Positions 1 through 10,109 of a stretch of DNA of 64,000 bases are shown here, one piece after another. The stretch is taken from assembly GCF_010669125.1 (NCBI RefSeq), contig NZ_CP048630.1, forward strand, positions 1,240,001-1,304,000. Reading direction: 5' to 3'. Source of the stretch: Ancylobacter pratisalsi (GTDB lineage: Bacteria; Pseudomonadota; Alphaproteobacteria; Rhizobiales; Xanthobacteraceae). The notes under the pieces were generated by a model. It saw nothing but the letters and a program-made list of their open reading frames with translations, had not been told where the DNA came from and did not search any database. The position numbers and the translations under genes were made by a program. How positions within the stretch are numbered: the first letter of the stretch is position 1; the number at the start of each line of letters is the position of its first letter.

Positions 1-81
1 CCAAGAGGGATGGGAATTCACTTTCCGGCGGCAGGGTGAGCCTCCGTCGGACTGTTAACGGTTAAAAGGGAAGTCGACGAG

Positions 82-1332
82 ATGTCTAAGCCCCTCGAAG
101 GTATTAAGATTATCGATTTCACGCACGTCCAGGCCGGTCCTGCCTGCACGCAGCTTCTTGCCTGGTTCGGCGCCGACGTGATCAAGGTCGAGCGCCCCGG
201 CGCGGGCGATGTCACACGCTCGCAGCTGCGCCACGTCAAGGACGCCGACGCGCTGTATTTCACCATGCTGAACTCCAACAAGCGCTCGCTCACGCTGGAC
301 ACCAAGACCCAGCAGGGCAAGGACGTCCTGACCCGGCTGATCAAAGAGTCGGACGTCATGGTCGAGAATTTCGGCCCCGGCGCGCTCGATCGCATGGGCT
401 TCACCTGGGAGCACATCCAGTCGCTCAACCCCGGCATGATCCTCGCCTCGGTGAAGGGCTTCTCGGAAGGCCACGCCTATGAGGACCTGAAGGTCTACGA
501 GAACGTCGCGCAGTGCGCTGGCGGCGCCGCCTCGACCACCGGTTTCTGGGACGGCCCCCCGACCGTGTCGGCCGCCGCCCTCGGCGACTCGAACACCGGC
601 ATGCACCTCGCCATCGGCATCCTGACCGCGCTCCACCAGAAGGTGAAGACCGGCAAGGGCCAGAAGGTCGCCGTGTCGATGCAGGATTCGGTGCTGAACC
701 TGTGCCGCGTGAAGCTGCGCGACCAGCAGCGCCTCGATGCGCTGGGCTATCTCGAAGAGTACCCCCAGTACCCCCACGGCGAGTTCTCGGACGTGGTGCC
801 GCGCGGCGGCAACGCGGGCGGCGGCGGCCAGCCGGGCTGGGTGCTGAAGTGCAAGGGCTGGGAAACCGACCCCAACGCCTACATCTACTTCACCATTCAG
901 GGTCATGCCTGGGCGCCGATCTGTAAGGCTCTCGGCAAGCCGGAGTGGATCGACGACGCGGCTTACAACACCGCCGAAGCCCGCCAGGACAAGATCTTCG
1001 ACATCTTCGCCTTCATCGAAAGCTGGCTGGCTGACAAGACCAAGTTCGAGGCCATCGACATCCTGCGCAAGTTCGACATCCCCTGCGCGCCGGTGCTGTC
1101 GATGAAGGAGATCTCCACCGACCCGTCGCTGCGCAAGAGCGGCACCGTGGTCGAGGTCGATCACCCCAAGCTCGGCAAGTACCTGACCGTCGGCTCGCCG
1201 ATCAAGTTCTCCGACGTCGAGGTCGAAATCACCGCCTCGCCGCTGCTTGGCCAGCACACCAACGAAGTGCTCGCCGACCTTGGCTACAGCCAGGAAGAAA
1301 TCGCCGAGATGCACGACGCCAAGGCGGTCTGA
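82..1332 (+). CDS. frc: formyl-CoA:oxalate CoA-transferase
   Basis: A 416-residue class III CoA-transferase that moves CoA from formyl-CoA to oxalate, giving oxalyl-CoA and formate. The family-defining residues are visible: the catalytic aspartate is Asp169 in ALGDSNTG, and the glycine-rich loop GGGGQ lies at 246-250. Both match the arrangement known from Oxalobacter Frc (about 428 residues). The N-terminal [12 protein letters not shown] segment is typical of the CaiB/BaiF fold. The start is ATG at 82, preceded by a purine-rich stretch (AAAGGGAAG) about 13 bases upstream. No oxalyl-CoA decarboxylase is visible, but the window begins only 81 bases upstream. The neighbouring glyoxylate genes support an oxalate role. 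The motif match makes a generic CaiB-like transferase unlikely. Confidence 0.95.
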   Translation: MSKPLEGIKIIDFTHVQAGPACTQLLAWFGADVIKVERPGAGDVTRSQLRHVKDADALYFTMLNSNKRSLTLDTKTQQGKDVLTRLIKESDVMVENFGPGALDRMGFTWEHIQSLNPGMILASVKGFSEGHAYEDLKVYENVAQCAGGAASTTGFWDGPPTVSAAALGDSNTGMHLAIGILTALHQKVKTGKGQKVAVSMQDSVLNLCRVKLRDQQRLDALGYLEEYPQYPHGEFSDVVPRGGNAGGGGQPGWVLKCKGWETDPNAYIYFTIQGHAWAPICKALGKPEWIDDAAYNTAEARQDKIFDIFAFIESWLADKTKFEAIDILRKFDIPCAPVLSMKEISTDPSLRKSGTVVEVDHPKLGKYLTVGSPIKFSDVEVEITASPLLGQHTNEVLADLGYSQEEIAEMHDAKAV

Positions 1333-1820
1333 CCCTCGGTCGATCCCAGGCGCCTTGCGCACGGCATCAGGCACCGGACCGTCCTCGACGGCCCGGTGTC
1401 CACTGAAGCGAACCACACCGCACCCATCGCCCTCATCGTCCGCCACATCGGCCTGACGATCCGGGCATGGCCAATGAGGATGAGGACGCTTCTTCATTGC
1501 AGATTTGCACGCGGGCCGTCATGAGCGGGCCGCGGCACACGAGCCTCCCGGAGCAGGACGAAGGGTTTTTTTTCCCGACGTTCGGTTCCTCCTAGGCGAC
1601 TGGTGCCGGCGCTTCCGACGAGCGGAACGCCGGCGTTTTTTTTGACCTGTGCAAAGCGAACCCTGGGGACGGCCCCTCCCCCGCCAGGCCATCCCACGGC
1701 CCCGCGAGCATGGCTCGTCGTGGCCGCGGTCAGGCGGCCCGAACGGGACTTGGCGAGAGTTCAGGAAAAGGGGTTCCGGGCGGAAGAGGGCCGCAGACGG
1801 GGTACCGCGAAGGCCGCCCG
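1333..1820. other. intergenic region between frc and the IclR gene
   Basis: This 488-base stretch has no convincing protein gene. It holds a strong intrinsic terminator (1605-1643) and, just before it, another T8 tract at 1566-1573 within GGG-T8-CCC. A CCUCCU anti-Shine-Dalgarno-like string lies at about 1588-1593. A short RNA ending at the terminator is possible but unproven. The rest shows no feature I can name. Confidence 0.5.
1605..1643 (+). terminator. intrinsic terminator, 12-bp stem plus T8
   Basis: The arms are GCCGGCG-C-TTCCG (1605-1617) and CGGAACGCCGGC (1623-1634). They pair over 12 bp with one bulged C and an ACGAG loop, and eight T residues follow at 1636-1643. It lies about 270 bases after the frc stop, so it ends either a long frc 3' region or a separate short transcript. 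Confidence 0.85.
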
Positions 1821-2657
1821 TCAAAGCCCCGAATAGCGTGTGGTCAGGCGCTGCGCCGCCTCGCGGACCTGGCGTCCGAGATCCGCAATACGCTCGGGCG
1901 GCATGCGCACGGTCGGGGCCGAAATCGAGATCGCGCCCACCGGCTCGCGCCATTCATCCAGCACCGCCGCCGCGACACAGCGCATGCCCGGCGTGTGCTC
2001 CTCGTCGTCGATCGAATAGCCGCGGTCCGCAATCGACACCAGGTCGATCTGCAATGCGCGCCGGCTGACATGAGTGTGCTCCGTGAAACGCTGGAGCTGG
2101 TCGCCGCCGAGCCAGGCCCGGCGCGCTTCCGGGTTCATGAAGGCAAGGATCGCCTTGCCTCCGCCCGAGGCATGGATGGGAAGATCGCCCCCGATGCGGA
2201 AGAAGGCCCGGACCGCGGCGTGGCTTTCCACCTGCGCCACGCAGATCAGGTGCGGCCCGTCGATCAGCGACAGGTTCACCGTCTCGTTCACGCCGAGCGA
2301 GAGCTCGCGCAATACGCCACGCGCGATTTCCGGCAGTTTCCGGATGCGCAGATAGGCCGAACCGATGCGGAAAAGTCCAAGGCCGACCATCCACTGCCCG
2401 GTCGCGGGATCATGACCCACGAGCCCGCGCCGCTCCAGCGTGGTGAGCAGCCGGTGCACGGTCGAAGTGGGAAGTTCGGCCGCGCGGGCAACCTCGCTCA
2501 GGGTCATGCCGTCGGACAGCGCGAGCACCTCCAGAAGCGCGATGGCACGGTCCAGCGACTGCACCTCGCCGCCGGTTTCTGTCCCGCCCGAGTTGGAAGG
2601 CCGGCCGCGGCGACGCGTGGGGGTAACGGCATCCGTCGTGCGCATATCAGCTCCCAA
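1821..2657 (-). CDS. IclR-family regulator of the glyoxylate genes
   Basis: A 278-residue IclR-family protein. An N-terminal winged helix-turn-helix lies at about residues 33-95 ([20 protein letters not shown]), followed by the IclR effector-binding domain with the [18 protein letters not shown] segment. It is divergent from gcl, the usual place for regulators of glyoxylate carboligase operons (AllR/GclR type), so glyoxylate or a related acid is the likely effector (inference). Start choice is uncertain: TTG at 2657 has GGAGGAG six bases upstream, while ATG at 2645 (MRTTDAV) has GGGAG five bases upstream. A basic N-terminal tail (TRRRGRPSN) precedes the DNA-binding domain in either case. Confidence 0.9.
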   Translation of the reverse strand: MGADMRTTDAVTPTRRRGRPSNSGGTETGGEVQSLDRAIALLEVLALSDGMTLSEVARAAELPTSTVHRLLTTLERRGLVGHDPATGQWMVGLGLFRIGSAYLRIRKLPEIARGVLRELSLGVNETVNLSLIDGPHLICVAQVESHAAVRAFFRIGGDLPIHASGGGKAILAFMNPEARRAWLGGDQLQRFTEHTHVSRRALQIDLVSIADRGYSIDDEEHTPGMRCVAAAVLDEWREPVGAISISAPTVRMPPERIADLGRQVREAAQRLTTRYSGL

Positions 2658-3001
2658 CCCTGTCTCCTCCCTGCGATCCGCCAGTGCCCGGCGGTTATGG
2701 CATCACGCGGCCTCATGCTCGCATTAGCATAAAGGCGCATCCGCTATTTTTTCGCAAATCAGAAATACATCCCGTATTGCGGAAATGCGGAGGCCATGGC
2801 ATGTTTCCTCCGATTTCGGAAATCCTTCCCGCAGTGCGGAAAGGATTTTGTTGCAGCGCATGCCGCCGGCTCGGCGCCAGGCATCGCGCGCGGCAACCGA
2901 AACCGGAGATTTTGAACAAGTGCGAAGTCCGGTGCCGGGCACCGCCGCCCCTGAATTCAAGGGGGATGCCCTCACCGGCGATGACGCCAGGAGGAAATGC
3001 C
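2658..3001. promoter_or_regulatory. divergent iclR/gcl control region with operator-like repeats
   Basis: This 344-base intergenic region is AT-richer than its surroundings. It contains an interrupted dyad GATTTC-G-GAAATC at 2812-2824 and the octamer TGCGGAAA at 2778-2785 and 2835-2842. A near-copy in inverse orientation, TTTTCGCA, lies at 2749-2756. Repeated GGAAA/TTTCC half-sites are common for IclR-family operators, so these are candidate binding sites for the divergent regulator. An AGGAGG Shine-Dalgarno is present at the gcl end. Confidence 0.5.
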
Positions 3002-4768
3002 ATGGCCAAGATGCGTGCCGTCGATGCAGCGATTCGGGTTCTCGAGAAGGAAGGCGTTTCTGTCGCCTTCGGCGTGCCCGGCGCCGCGATCAATCCGCTT
3101 TATTCCGCCATGCGCGCCTACGGCAAGACCCGCCATATCCTGGCGCGGCATGTCGAGGCCGCCTCGCACATGGCTGAAGGCTACACCCGCGCGAAGGCCG
3201 GCAACATCGGCGTGTGCATCGGCACCTCCGGCCCGGCCGGCACGGACATGATCACCGGCCTCTATTCGGCGGCCGCCGATTCGATCCCGATCCTGTGCAT
3301 CACGGGCCAGGCGCCGCGCGCACGGCTCTATAAGGAAGACTTCCAGGCCGTCGACATCGAATCGATCGCCAAGCCGGTCGCGAAGTGGGCCGTCATGGTC
3401 CGCGAGCCGGCGCTGGTGCCGATGGTGTTCCAGCAGGCGTTCCATGTCATGCGCTCCGGCCGTCCCGGCCCGGTTCTGATCGACCTGCCGATCGACGTGC
3501 AGCTCGCCGAGATCGAGTTCGACGAGGACACCTACTCCCCGCTCCCGGCCTATAAGCCGGCCGCGACGCGCAAGCAGGCCGAGAAGGCCATTGCCATGCT
3601 GAACGAGGCGGAGAAGCCGCTCATCGTTTCCGGCGGCGGCATCATCAATGCCGACGCGTCCGACAAGCTGGTGGAATTCGCCGAGCTCACCGGCGTGCCG
3701 GTCATCCCGACCCTGATGGGCTGGGGCACCATCGCCGACGACCACGACCTGATGGCCGGCATGTGCGGCCTGCAGACCTCGCACCGCTACGGCAACGCGA
3801 ACATGCTGGCCTCGGACTTCGTGTTCGGCATCGGCAATCGCTGGGCGAACCGTCACACCGGGTCGGTGGAGGTCTACACCAAGGGCCGCAAGTTCATCCA
3901 TGTCGACATCGAGCCGACCCAGATCGGCCGCGTGTTCGGTCCCGATCTCGGCATCGTCTCCGATGCCGGCGCCGCGCTCGATCTCTTCATCGAGGTGGCC
4001 AAGGAATACAAGGCTGCCGGCAAGCTGAAGGACCGCTCGGCCTGGGCGGCGGAATGCCTGGCGCGCAAGAACACCATGCTGCGCAAGACCCATTTCGACA
4101 ACGTGCCGCTGAAGCCGCAGCGCGTCTATGAAGAGATGAACGAGGCGTTCGGCCGTGACACCCGTTACGTCTCGACCATCGGCCTGTCGCAGATCGCCGG
4201 CGCGCAGATGCTGCACGTCTACAAGCCCCGCAACTGGATCAACTGCGGCCAGGCCGGGCCCCTCGGCTGGACCCTGCCCGCCGCCCTCGGCGTGCGCGCG
4301 GCGGATCCGGACGCGGAGATCGTGGCGCTCTCGGGCGATTACGACTTCCAGTTCATGATCGAGGAACTGGCGGTGGGCGCCCAGCACAAGCTGCCCTACC
4401 TCCATGTGGTCGTGAACAACTCCTATCTGGGCCTGATCCGTCAGGCGCAGCGCGGCTTCAACATGGACTTCGAGGTCTCTCTGGCCTTCGACAACATCAA
4501 CGCCGAGGAAAATGCCGGTTACGGCGTCGACCATGTTGCCGTTGCCGAAGGCCTCGGCTGCAAGGCGGTGCGCGTCTCCTCGCCCAACGAGTTCAAGGAC
4601 GCCTTCGTGAAGGCCAAGGCCCTGATGAAGGAACATCAGGTCCCGGTGGTGATGGAGTTCATCCTCGAGCGCGTCACCAACATCGCCATGGGCACCGAGA
4701 TCGACAACGTCAACGAGTTCGAGGAGGTCCTCGACCTCCCGCTCGAAGGTGCCAAGGCAAGCGTGTGA
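3002..4768 (+). CDS. gcl: glyoxylate carboligase (tartronate-semialdehyde synthase)
   Basis: A 588-residue ThDP/FAD enzyme that condenses two glyoxylates to tartronate semialdehyde and CO2. It is close in length and sequence character to the E. coli enzyme (593 residues). The start [18 protein letters not shown] follows a strong AGGAGG at 2989-2994, which decides for ATG 3002 over longer in-frame possibilities. The catalytic glutamate of other ThDP enzymes is replaced by Val51 ([13 protein letters not shown]), the hallmark of Gcl. The ThDP/Mg motif is near residues 440-475 (LSGDYDF to VVNNSYLG). It heads the gcl-hyi-glxR run and is probably controlled by the divergent IclR protein. Confidence 0.98.
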   Translation: MAKMRAVDAAIRVLEKEGVSVAFGVPGAAINPLYSAMRAYGKTRHILARHVEAASHMAEGYTRAKAGNIGVCIGTSGPAGTDMITGLYSAAADSIPILCITGQAPRARLYKEDFQAVDIESIAKPVAKWAVMVREPALVPMVFQQAFHVMRSGRPGPVLIDLPIDVQLAEIEFDEDTYSPLPAYKPAATRKQAEKAIAMLNEAEKPLIVSGGGIINADASDKLVEFAELTGVPVIPTLMGWGTIADDHDLMAGMCGLQTSHRYGNANMLASDFVFGIGNRWANRHTGSVEVYTKGRKFIHVDIEPTQIGRVFGPDLGIVSDAGAALDLFIEVAKEYKAAGKLKDRSAWAAECLARKNTMLRKTHFDNVPLKPQRVYEEMNEAFGRDTRYVSTIGLSQIAGAQMLHVYKPRNWINCGQAGPLGWTLPAALGVRAADPDAEIVALSGDYDFQFMIEELAVGAQHKLPYLHVVVNNSYLGLIRQAQRGFNMDFEVSLAFDNINAEENAGYGVDHVAVAEGLGCKAVRVSSPNEFKDAFVKAKALMKEHQVPVVMEFILERVTNIAMGTEIDNVNEFEEVLDLPLEGAKASV

Positions 4769-4943
4769 TCGGCGGGGCCTCAGCGCCCCGTCTCGGCGTG
4801 GGGATGCGGATTGCGGTCCGCACCCTTACGTCCGACGCGCTTTCATGCGATCGACAGGAAAGTGCGTCCATACCGTCGGAGCGCGCCCCTCACCGGAGCG
4901 CGCCATCCGCCCATAAAATCCTGTCCCTGCCTAGGAGCGGTTC

Positions 4944-5729
4944 ATGCCCCGTTTTGCCGCCAATCTGACCATGCTGTTCAACGAGGTGCCCTTCCTCGAT
5001 CGTTTCGAGAAGGCCGCCGAAGCCGGCTTTGCTGGCGTTGAGTATCTCTTCCCCTACGATTTCGCGGTGGAGGACCTCGTCGCCAAGCTCAAAGCCAACG
5101 GCCTGAAGCAGGTGCTGCACAATCTGCCCGCCGGAAACTGGGGTGCGGGCGAGCGCGGCATCGCCATCCTGCCGGATCGCGTGGACGAGTTCCGCGCCGG
5201 CATCGACAAGGCCATCAGCTATGCGACGGCACTCGAATGCCCGCAGGTGAACATTCTCGCAGGCATCGCGCCCGCGGGTGTCGAGCGCGAGGTGCTGCAC
5301 AAGACCTTCGTGGAAAACCTGAAGGTCGCCGCGCCGAAGATCAAGGAAGCCGGCCTGAAGCTGCTGATCGAACCGATCAACACCCGTGACATTCCGGGCT
5401 TCTTCCTGAACTACACCAAACAGGCCAAGGCGATCATCGAAGAGGTCGGCTCGGACAATCTCTTCATCCAGTACGACATCTACCATATGCAGATCATGGA
5501 AGGTGACCTCGCCCGGACCATCGAGGCGAACCTGCCGCTGATCTCGCACATTCAGCTCGCCGACAATCCGGGCCGCAACGAGCCGGGTACGGGCGAGATC
5601 AACTACGAGTTCATGTTCCGCTACCTCGATTCGATCGGCTACGCCGGCTGGGTCGGGTGCGAGTACAAGCCGAAGGGCGACACGGTGGCCGGTCTCGGCT
5701 GGCTGAAGACGCTCACCGGCGCGGCGTGA
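4944..5729 (+). CDS. hyi: hydroxypyruvate isomerase
   Basis: A 261-residue TIM-barrel isomerase interconverting hydroxypyruvate and tartronate semialdehyde. The two catalytic glutamates of the Hyi family are at the expected positions: Glu143 in LLIEPINTRDIPG and Glu240 in WVGCEYKPKG. Metal-site segments QYDIYHMQ and LADNPGRNEPGTGEIN are intact. It lies 175 bases after gcl. That gap has short GC hairpins (for example GGGGC-CTCAGC-GCCCC) but no clear terminator, so it may be co-transcribed with gcl or have its own promoter. ATG 4944 follows TAGGAGCGGTTC. Confidence 0.96.
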   Translation: MPRFAANLTMLFNEVPFLDRFEKAAEAGFAGVEYLFPYDFAVEDLVAKLKANGLKQVLHNLPAGNWGAGERGIAILPDRVDEFRAGIDKAISYATALECPQVNILAGIAPAGVEREVLHKTFVENLKVAAPKIKEAGLKLLIEPINTRDIPGFFLNYTKQAKAIIEEVGSDNLFIQYDIYHMQIMEGDLARTIEANLPLISHIQLADNPGRNEPGTGEINYEFMFRYLDSIGYAGWVGCEYKPKGDTVAGLGWLKTLTGAA

Positions 5730-5776
5730 GGCCGCGACGGTCAAGAAACGCAGTCTAGGAAAACGAGGAACAGACG

Positions 5777-6667
5777 ATGGCGAAGGTTGGATTTGTCGGT
5801 CTCGGCATCATGGGTGCGCCCATGGCCGGCCACCTGATCGATGCGGGCCACACTCTCTATCTCTATGACATCAAGCCGGTTTCGGCCGAGCTCACCGGCA
5901 AGGGCGGCGTCGCCTGTGCCAACGCCACGGAAGTGGCCAAGAACGCCGATATCATCATCATCATGGTGCCGGACACCCCGCATGTCGGCGCGGCGCTGTT
6001 CGGCGAAGGCGGCATCGCTGCCGGCCTCACCCCCGGCAAGATCGTGGTCGACATGTCGTCGATCGCCCCGGTCGAGACCAAGGAATACGCGAAGAAGGTC
6101 AACGACCTCGGCTGCGACTACCTCGATGCGCCGGTGTCGGGCGGCGAGGTCGGCGCCAAGGCCGCCTCGCTCACCATCATGGTCGGCGGCCCGGACAAGG
6201 CCTTCGAGACGGTGAAGCCGCTGTTCGAGAAGATGGGCAAGAACATCACGCTCGTGGGCGGAAATGGCGATGGCCAGACCACCAAGGTCGCGAACCAGAT
6301 CATCGTCGCGCTGACCATCCAGGCGGTGGGCGAGGCCCTGCTGTTCGCGTCCAAGGCGGGTGCGGACCCGGCAAAGGTGCGCCAGGCGCTGATGGGCGGC
6401 TTCGCCAATTCGCGCATTCTGGAAGTGCATGGCGAGCGCATGGTGAACCGGACCTTCAACCCCGGCTTCCGCATCGAGCTTCACCAGAAGGACCTGAACC
6501 TGGCGCTGAATGGCGCGCGTCAGCTTCAGATGTCGCTTCCCGCGACGGCGATCGCGCAGCAGCTGTTCTCGGCCTGCGCGGCCAATGGCGGCGCGGCATG
6601 GGATCATTCGGCGCTGGTGAAGGCGCTGGAGATGATGGCGAACCACACCGTTTCGCCGGACGCCTGA
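5777..6667 (+). CDS. glxR: tartronate semialdehyde (2-hydroxy-3-oxopropionate) reductase
   Basis: A 296-residue beta-hydroxyacid dehydrogenase reducing tartronate semialdehyde to D-glycerate. The N-terminal Rossmann motif is GFVGLGIMGAPMAGHL (residues 5-20). The substrate-binding segment is DAPVSGGEVGAKAASL (118-132), and the catalytic lysine is Lys170 in GQTTKVANQ. It sits 47 bases after hyi, so hyi and glxR are probably one transcript that ends at the hairpin at 6700. The symbol could also be garR; I use glxR because of the gcl-hyi context. Confidence 0.95.
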   Translation: MAKVGFVGLGIMGAPMAGHLIDAGHTLYLYDIKPVSAELTGKGGVACANATEVAKNADIIIIMVPDTPHVGAALFGEGGIAAGLTPGKIVVDMSSIAPVETKEYAKKVNDLGCDYLDAPVSGGEVGAKAASLTIMVGGPDKAFETVKPLFEKMGKNITLVGGNGDGQTTKVANQIIVALTIQAVGEALLFASKAGADPAKVRQALMGGFANSRILEVHGERMVNRTFNPGFRIELHQKDLNLALNGARQLQMSLPATAIAQQLFSACAANGGAAWDHSALVKALEMMANHTVSPDA

Positions 6668-6699
6668 CCATTTCTGAATTATGAATTCAAAATGACCTT

Positions 6700-6720
6700 C
6701 GGGGGCGCCTTGCGCCCCCG
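6700..6720 (+). terminator. stem-loop after glxR
   Basis: A perfect 9-bp stem, CGGGGGCGC / GCGCCCCCG, with loop CTT, starts 33 bases after the glxR stop. AACTGTTTTC follows, so the T tract is weak. It most likely ends the gcl-hyi-glxR transcript. Confidence 0.65.
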
Positions 6721-6939
6721 AACTGTTTTCGGGAACCAGTAAGCAATGCTGTCCCGATAGTGAAGCTGAACTCCCGAACAGTCTTTTGAACATTCGTGGA
6801 GACAATTGTTCTCTTCTATACACCGTGGACAAACCGCTAGTTGCCGACGTAACTTGGAGGACACGTCGCAAACACGCCCCGCGTAGCTTCGGATGCGGCA
6901 TAATATGCGCGACGTATTATCACGCCCGTCACATCGGCC

Positions 6940-6968
6940 TTGACTAAGGGGGCAGTCTCCCCAATCAT
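6940..6968 (+). promoter_or_regulatory. sigma-70-like promoter of the panE-like gene
   Basis: TTGACT at 6940-6945 and AATCAT at 6963-6968 are separated by 17 bases. The -10 matches TATAAT at four of six positions. The start point would fall inside the adjacent 17-bp dyad. Confidence 0.45.
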
Positions 6969-6984
6969 GGCATACAAAATACCA
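6968..6984. promoter_or_regulatory. 17-bp operator-like dyad, 6-5-6, site A
   Basis: TGGCAT-ACAAA-ATACCA: 6-base arms that pair at five of six positions around a 5-base centre. It overlaps the -10 and predicted start of the panE-like promoter, which is a repressor position. A sister site with the same layout is at 11246-11262. The GGTAT/ATACC arms resemble operators of GntR (FCD) regulators (inference). Confidence 0.5.
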
Positions 6985-7032
6985 AAACAAGTTCCGGCGA
7001 CCGCGGGGGTCGCACGGGCAGGAGGGAGTCCA

Positions 7033-8010
7033 ATGAAGGTCTGCATCTATGGTGCTGGCGCAATCGGCGGTTATGTCGGTGTCCAGCTGAAGCGCGCCGG
7101 CGTCGACGTCAGTCTCATCGCACGCGGCGCCCACCTCGAAGCCATGAGGAAGAACGGCCTGAAGCTTCTCATCGATGATGAAGAGCGCGTCGAGCACATT
7201 CCCTGCTCGGACAATCCGGCCGATTTCGGTCCCCAGGACTATGTGATCGTCGCGCTCAAGGGGCACCAGGTTCCCAGCGTGGTCGACGCCATGCAGCCGC
7301 TTCTCGGCAATGACACCGCGGTTGTCACCGCCGTGAACGGTGTGCCGTACTGGTACTATTACAAGCACGGCGATCAGCTTGAGGGTAAGACCCTCGAGAG
7401 CATCGACCCGGGCGCGAAGCAGTGGAACGGCCTGCGCCCCGAGCGCGCCATCGGCTGCATCGTCTATCCGGCGACCGAGGTGATCGAGCCCGGCGTCATC
7501 AAGCATGTCTATGGCGACAAGTTCCCGCTGGGCGAGCCTTCGGGCGAGATCACCGATCGCGCCACCAAGCTGTCCGAGGCCTTTTCGGCCGGCGGCATGC
7601 GCGCGCCCGTGCTGCCCAACATCCGCGATGAACTGTGGCTGAAGCTGTGGGGCAACCTGTGCTTCAATCCGATCAGCGCCCTCACCCATGCGACGCTCGA
7701 TGTCATCGCCTCTGATCCGGGCACCCGCGCGGTGGCCAAGGCAATGATGCTGGAAGCGCAGGAAATCGCGGTTCAGTCCGGTGTCAATTTCCGGGTCGGC
7801 GTGGAACGTCGCATTGACGGCGCGGGCGCAGTCGGCGCGCACAAGACCTCGATGCTGCAGGATCTTGAGCGCACGCGCGCCATGGAGATCGACCCGCTGG
7901 TGACCGTGGTTCAGGAAATGGGCCGCCTGGCCGGTATCCCGACCCCGACCATCGACATCGTGCTCTCGCTGGTCCGCCAGCGCGCGCAGATCGCCGGCTG
8001 CTACAACTGA
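7033..8010 (+). CDS. PanE-like ketopantoate reductase family protein, candidate oxalyl-CoA reductase
   Basis: A 325-residue member of the 2-dehydropantoate 2-reductase family with the N-terminal NADPH motif GAGAIGGYVG (residues 8-17). The C-terminal helical domain contains DELWLKLWGNLCFNPISAL. ATG 7033 is favoured because AGGAGGG lies seven bases upstream and the Rossmann strand begins at residue 2. In Methylobacterium extorquens a PanE paralogue (PanE2) is reported to reduce oxalyl-CoA to glyoxylate during oxalate growth. This gene lies beside frc and the glyoxylate-to-glycerate genes, so that role fits better than pantothenate synthesis. Sequence alone cannot separate the two. It is followed 11 bases later by a FAH-family gene, probably in one operon. 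Confidence 0.85.
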   Translation: MKVCIYGAGAIGGYVGVQLKRAGVDVSLIARGAHLEAMRKNGLKLLIDDEERVEHIPCSDNPADFGPQDYVIVALKGHQVPSVVDAMQPLLGNDTAVVTAVNGVPYWYYYKHGDQLEGKTLESIDPGAKQWNGLRPERAIGCIVYPATEVIEPGVIKHVYGDKFPLGEPSGEITDRATKLSEAFSAGGMRAPVLPNIRDELWLKLWGNLCFNPISALTHATLDVIASDPGTRAVAKAMMLEAQEIAVQSGVNFRVGVERRIDGAGAVGAHKTSMLQDLERTRAMEIDPLVTVVQEMGRLAGIPTPTIDIVLSLVRQRAQIAGCYN

Positions 8011-8021
8011 GTTCCTGCACA

Positions 8022-8795
8022 ATGGCAAATTGGGTTCGTTACAGCCACTCGGGCGCTGTCGGCTTCGGCACGCTTGAGGGGAACACCATCCTCGTCCATG
8101 GCGGGAACATGTTCAACGGCGCCCAGCCGACGGGAGAGCGCCTCGCGCTCTCCGACGTCGCGCTTCTGACGCCGACCGAGCCGACCAAGATCATCGCGCT
8201 GTGGAACAATTTCCACGCGCTGGCGGCCAAGTTGAACTCGCCGATTCCGGCCGACCCGCTCTATCTTTTGAAAGCCGGCTCGTGCCTCACCACGCCGGGT
8301 GCCACTGTGCACCGCCCGTCCTCCTATGACGGAAAGGTCGTGTATGAGGGCGAGCTTGGCATCGTGATCGGCAAGACCGCGACGGGCGTTTCCGAGGAGG
8401 CGGCGGAAGGCCACATCTTCGGCTACACCTGCGTGAACGACATCACCGCGGCCGACATCATCAACAAGGACGCGACCTTCGCGCAGTGGGTCCGCGCCAA
8501 GAGCTTCGACGGCTTCGGCCCCTTCGGCCCGGTCGTCGCCACCGATGTGGATCCCGCGAGCCTCACGGTTCGCACCATCCTCAACGGGCAGGAGCGCCAG
8601 AACTACCCCATCAGCGACATGGTCTTCTCGGCACGCCAGCTGGTGAGCCGGATCTCGCACGATATGACGCTCAATCCCGGCGACATCATCTGCTGCGGCA
8701 CGTCGGTGGGCGTCGGGACGATGAAAGAGCCCTCAAACGCGGTCGAAATCGTGATCGAGGGCATCGGGACGCTCAGCAACACTTTCGTGCAGTAG
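8022..8795 (+). CDS. fumarylacetoacetate hydrolase (FAH) family protein
   Basis: A 257-residue FAH-fold protein. The divalent metal ligands are visible as VYEGELGIVIG (two glutamates, about residues 110-112) and the downstream YTCVNDITAAD aspartate. Members include acylpyruvate hydrolases, oxaloacetate decarboxylases and hydroxymuconate isomerases; the substrate here cannot be read from sequence. It lies 11 bases after the PanE-like gene and 114 bases before sucC. Within an oxalate/glyoxylate locus a C-C hydrolase or decarboxylase acting on a short oxo-acid is plausible (inference). Confidence 0.85.
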   Translation: MANWVRYSHSGAVGFGTLEGNTILVHGGNMFNGAQPTGERLALSDVALLTPTEPTKIIALWNNFHALAAKLNSPIPADPLYLLKAGSCLTTPGATVHRPSSYDGKVVYEGELGIVIGKTATGVSEEAAEGHIFGYTCVNDITAADIINKDATFAQWVRAKSFDGFGPFGPVVATDVDPASLTVRTILNGQERQNYPISDMVFSARQLVSRISHDMTLNPGDIICCGTSVGVGTMKEPSNAVEIVIEGIGTLSNTFVQ

Positions 8796-8909
8796 CGTCT
8801 TGGCGCGTCAGCGCCTATAGGGAAATAGGATACGCCAATCGACGGGAGCGTCGGGCGCTGGAGGCGCCCTGTGCGCTCTCGGCCGCACGATTGTGGAGGA
8901 GCGGGACGA

Positions 8910-10108
<1,199 letters not shown>

Positions 10109-10109
<1 letters not shown>

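Larger units (their letters stand above)
6668..7032. other. intergenic region glxR to panE-like gene
   Basis: A 365-base gap holding the glxR terminator, then an AT-richer leader with a sigma-70-like promoter (6940-6968), an operator-like dyad (6968-6984) and a strong AGGAGGG ribosome-binding site at 7020-7026. No protein gene is evident in it. Confidence 0.6.

Noticed and set aside
82..1332. frc as a generic CaiB/carnitine CoA-transferase
   Set aside because: Asp169, the GGGGQ loop and the glyoxylate-gene neighbourhood fit formyl-CoA transferase.
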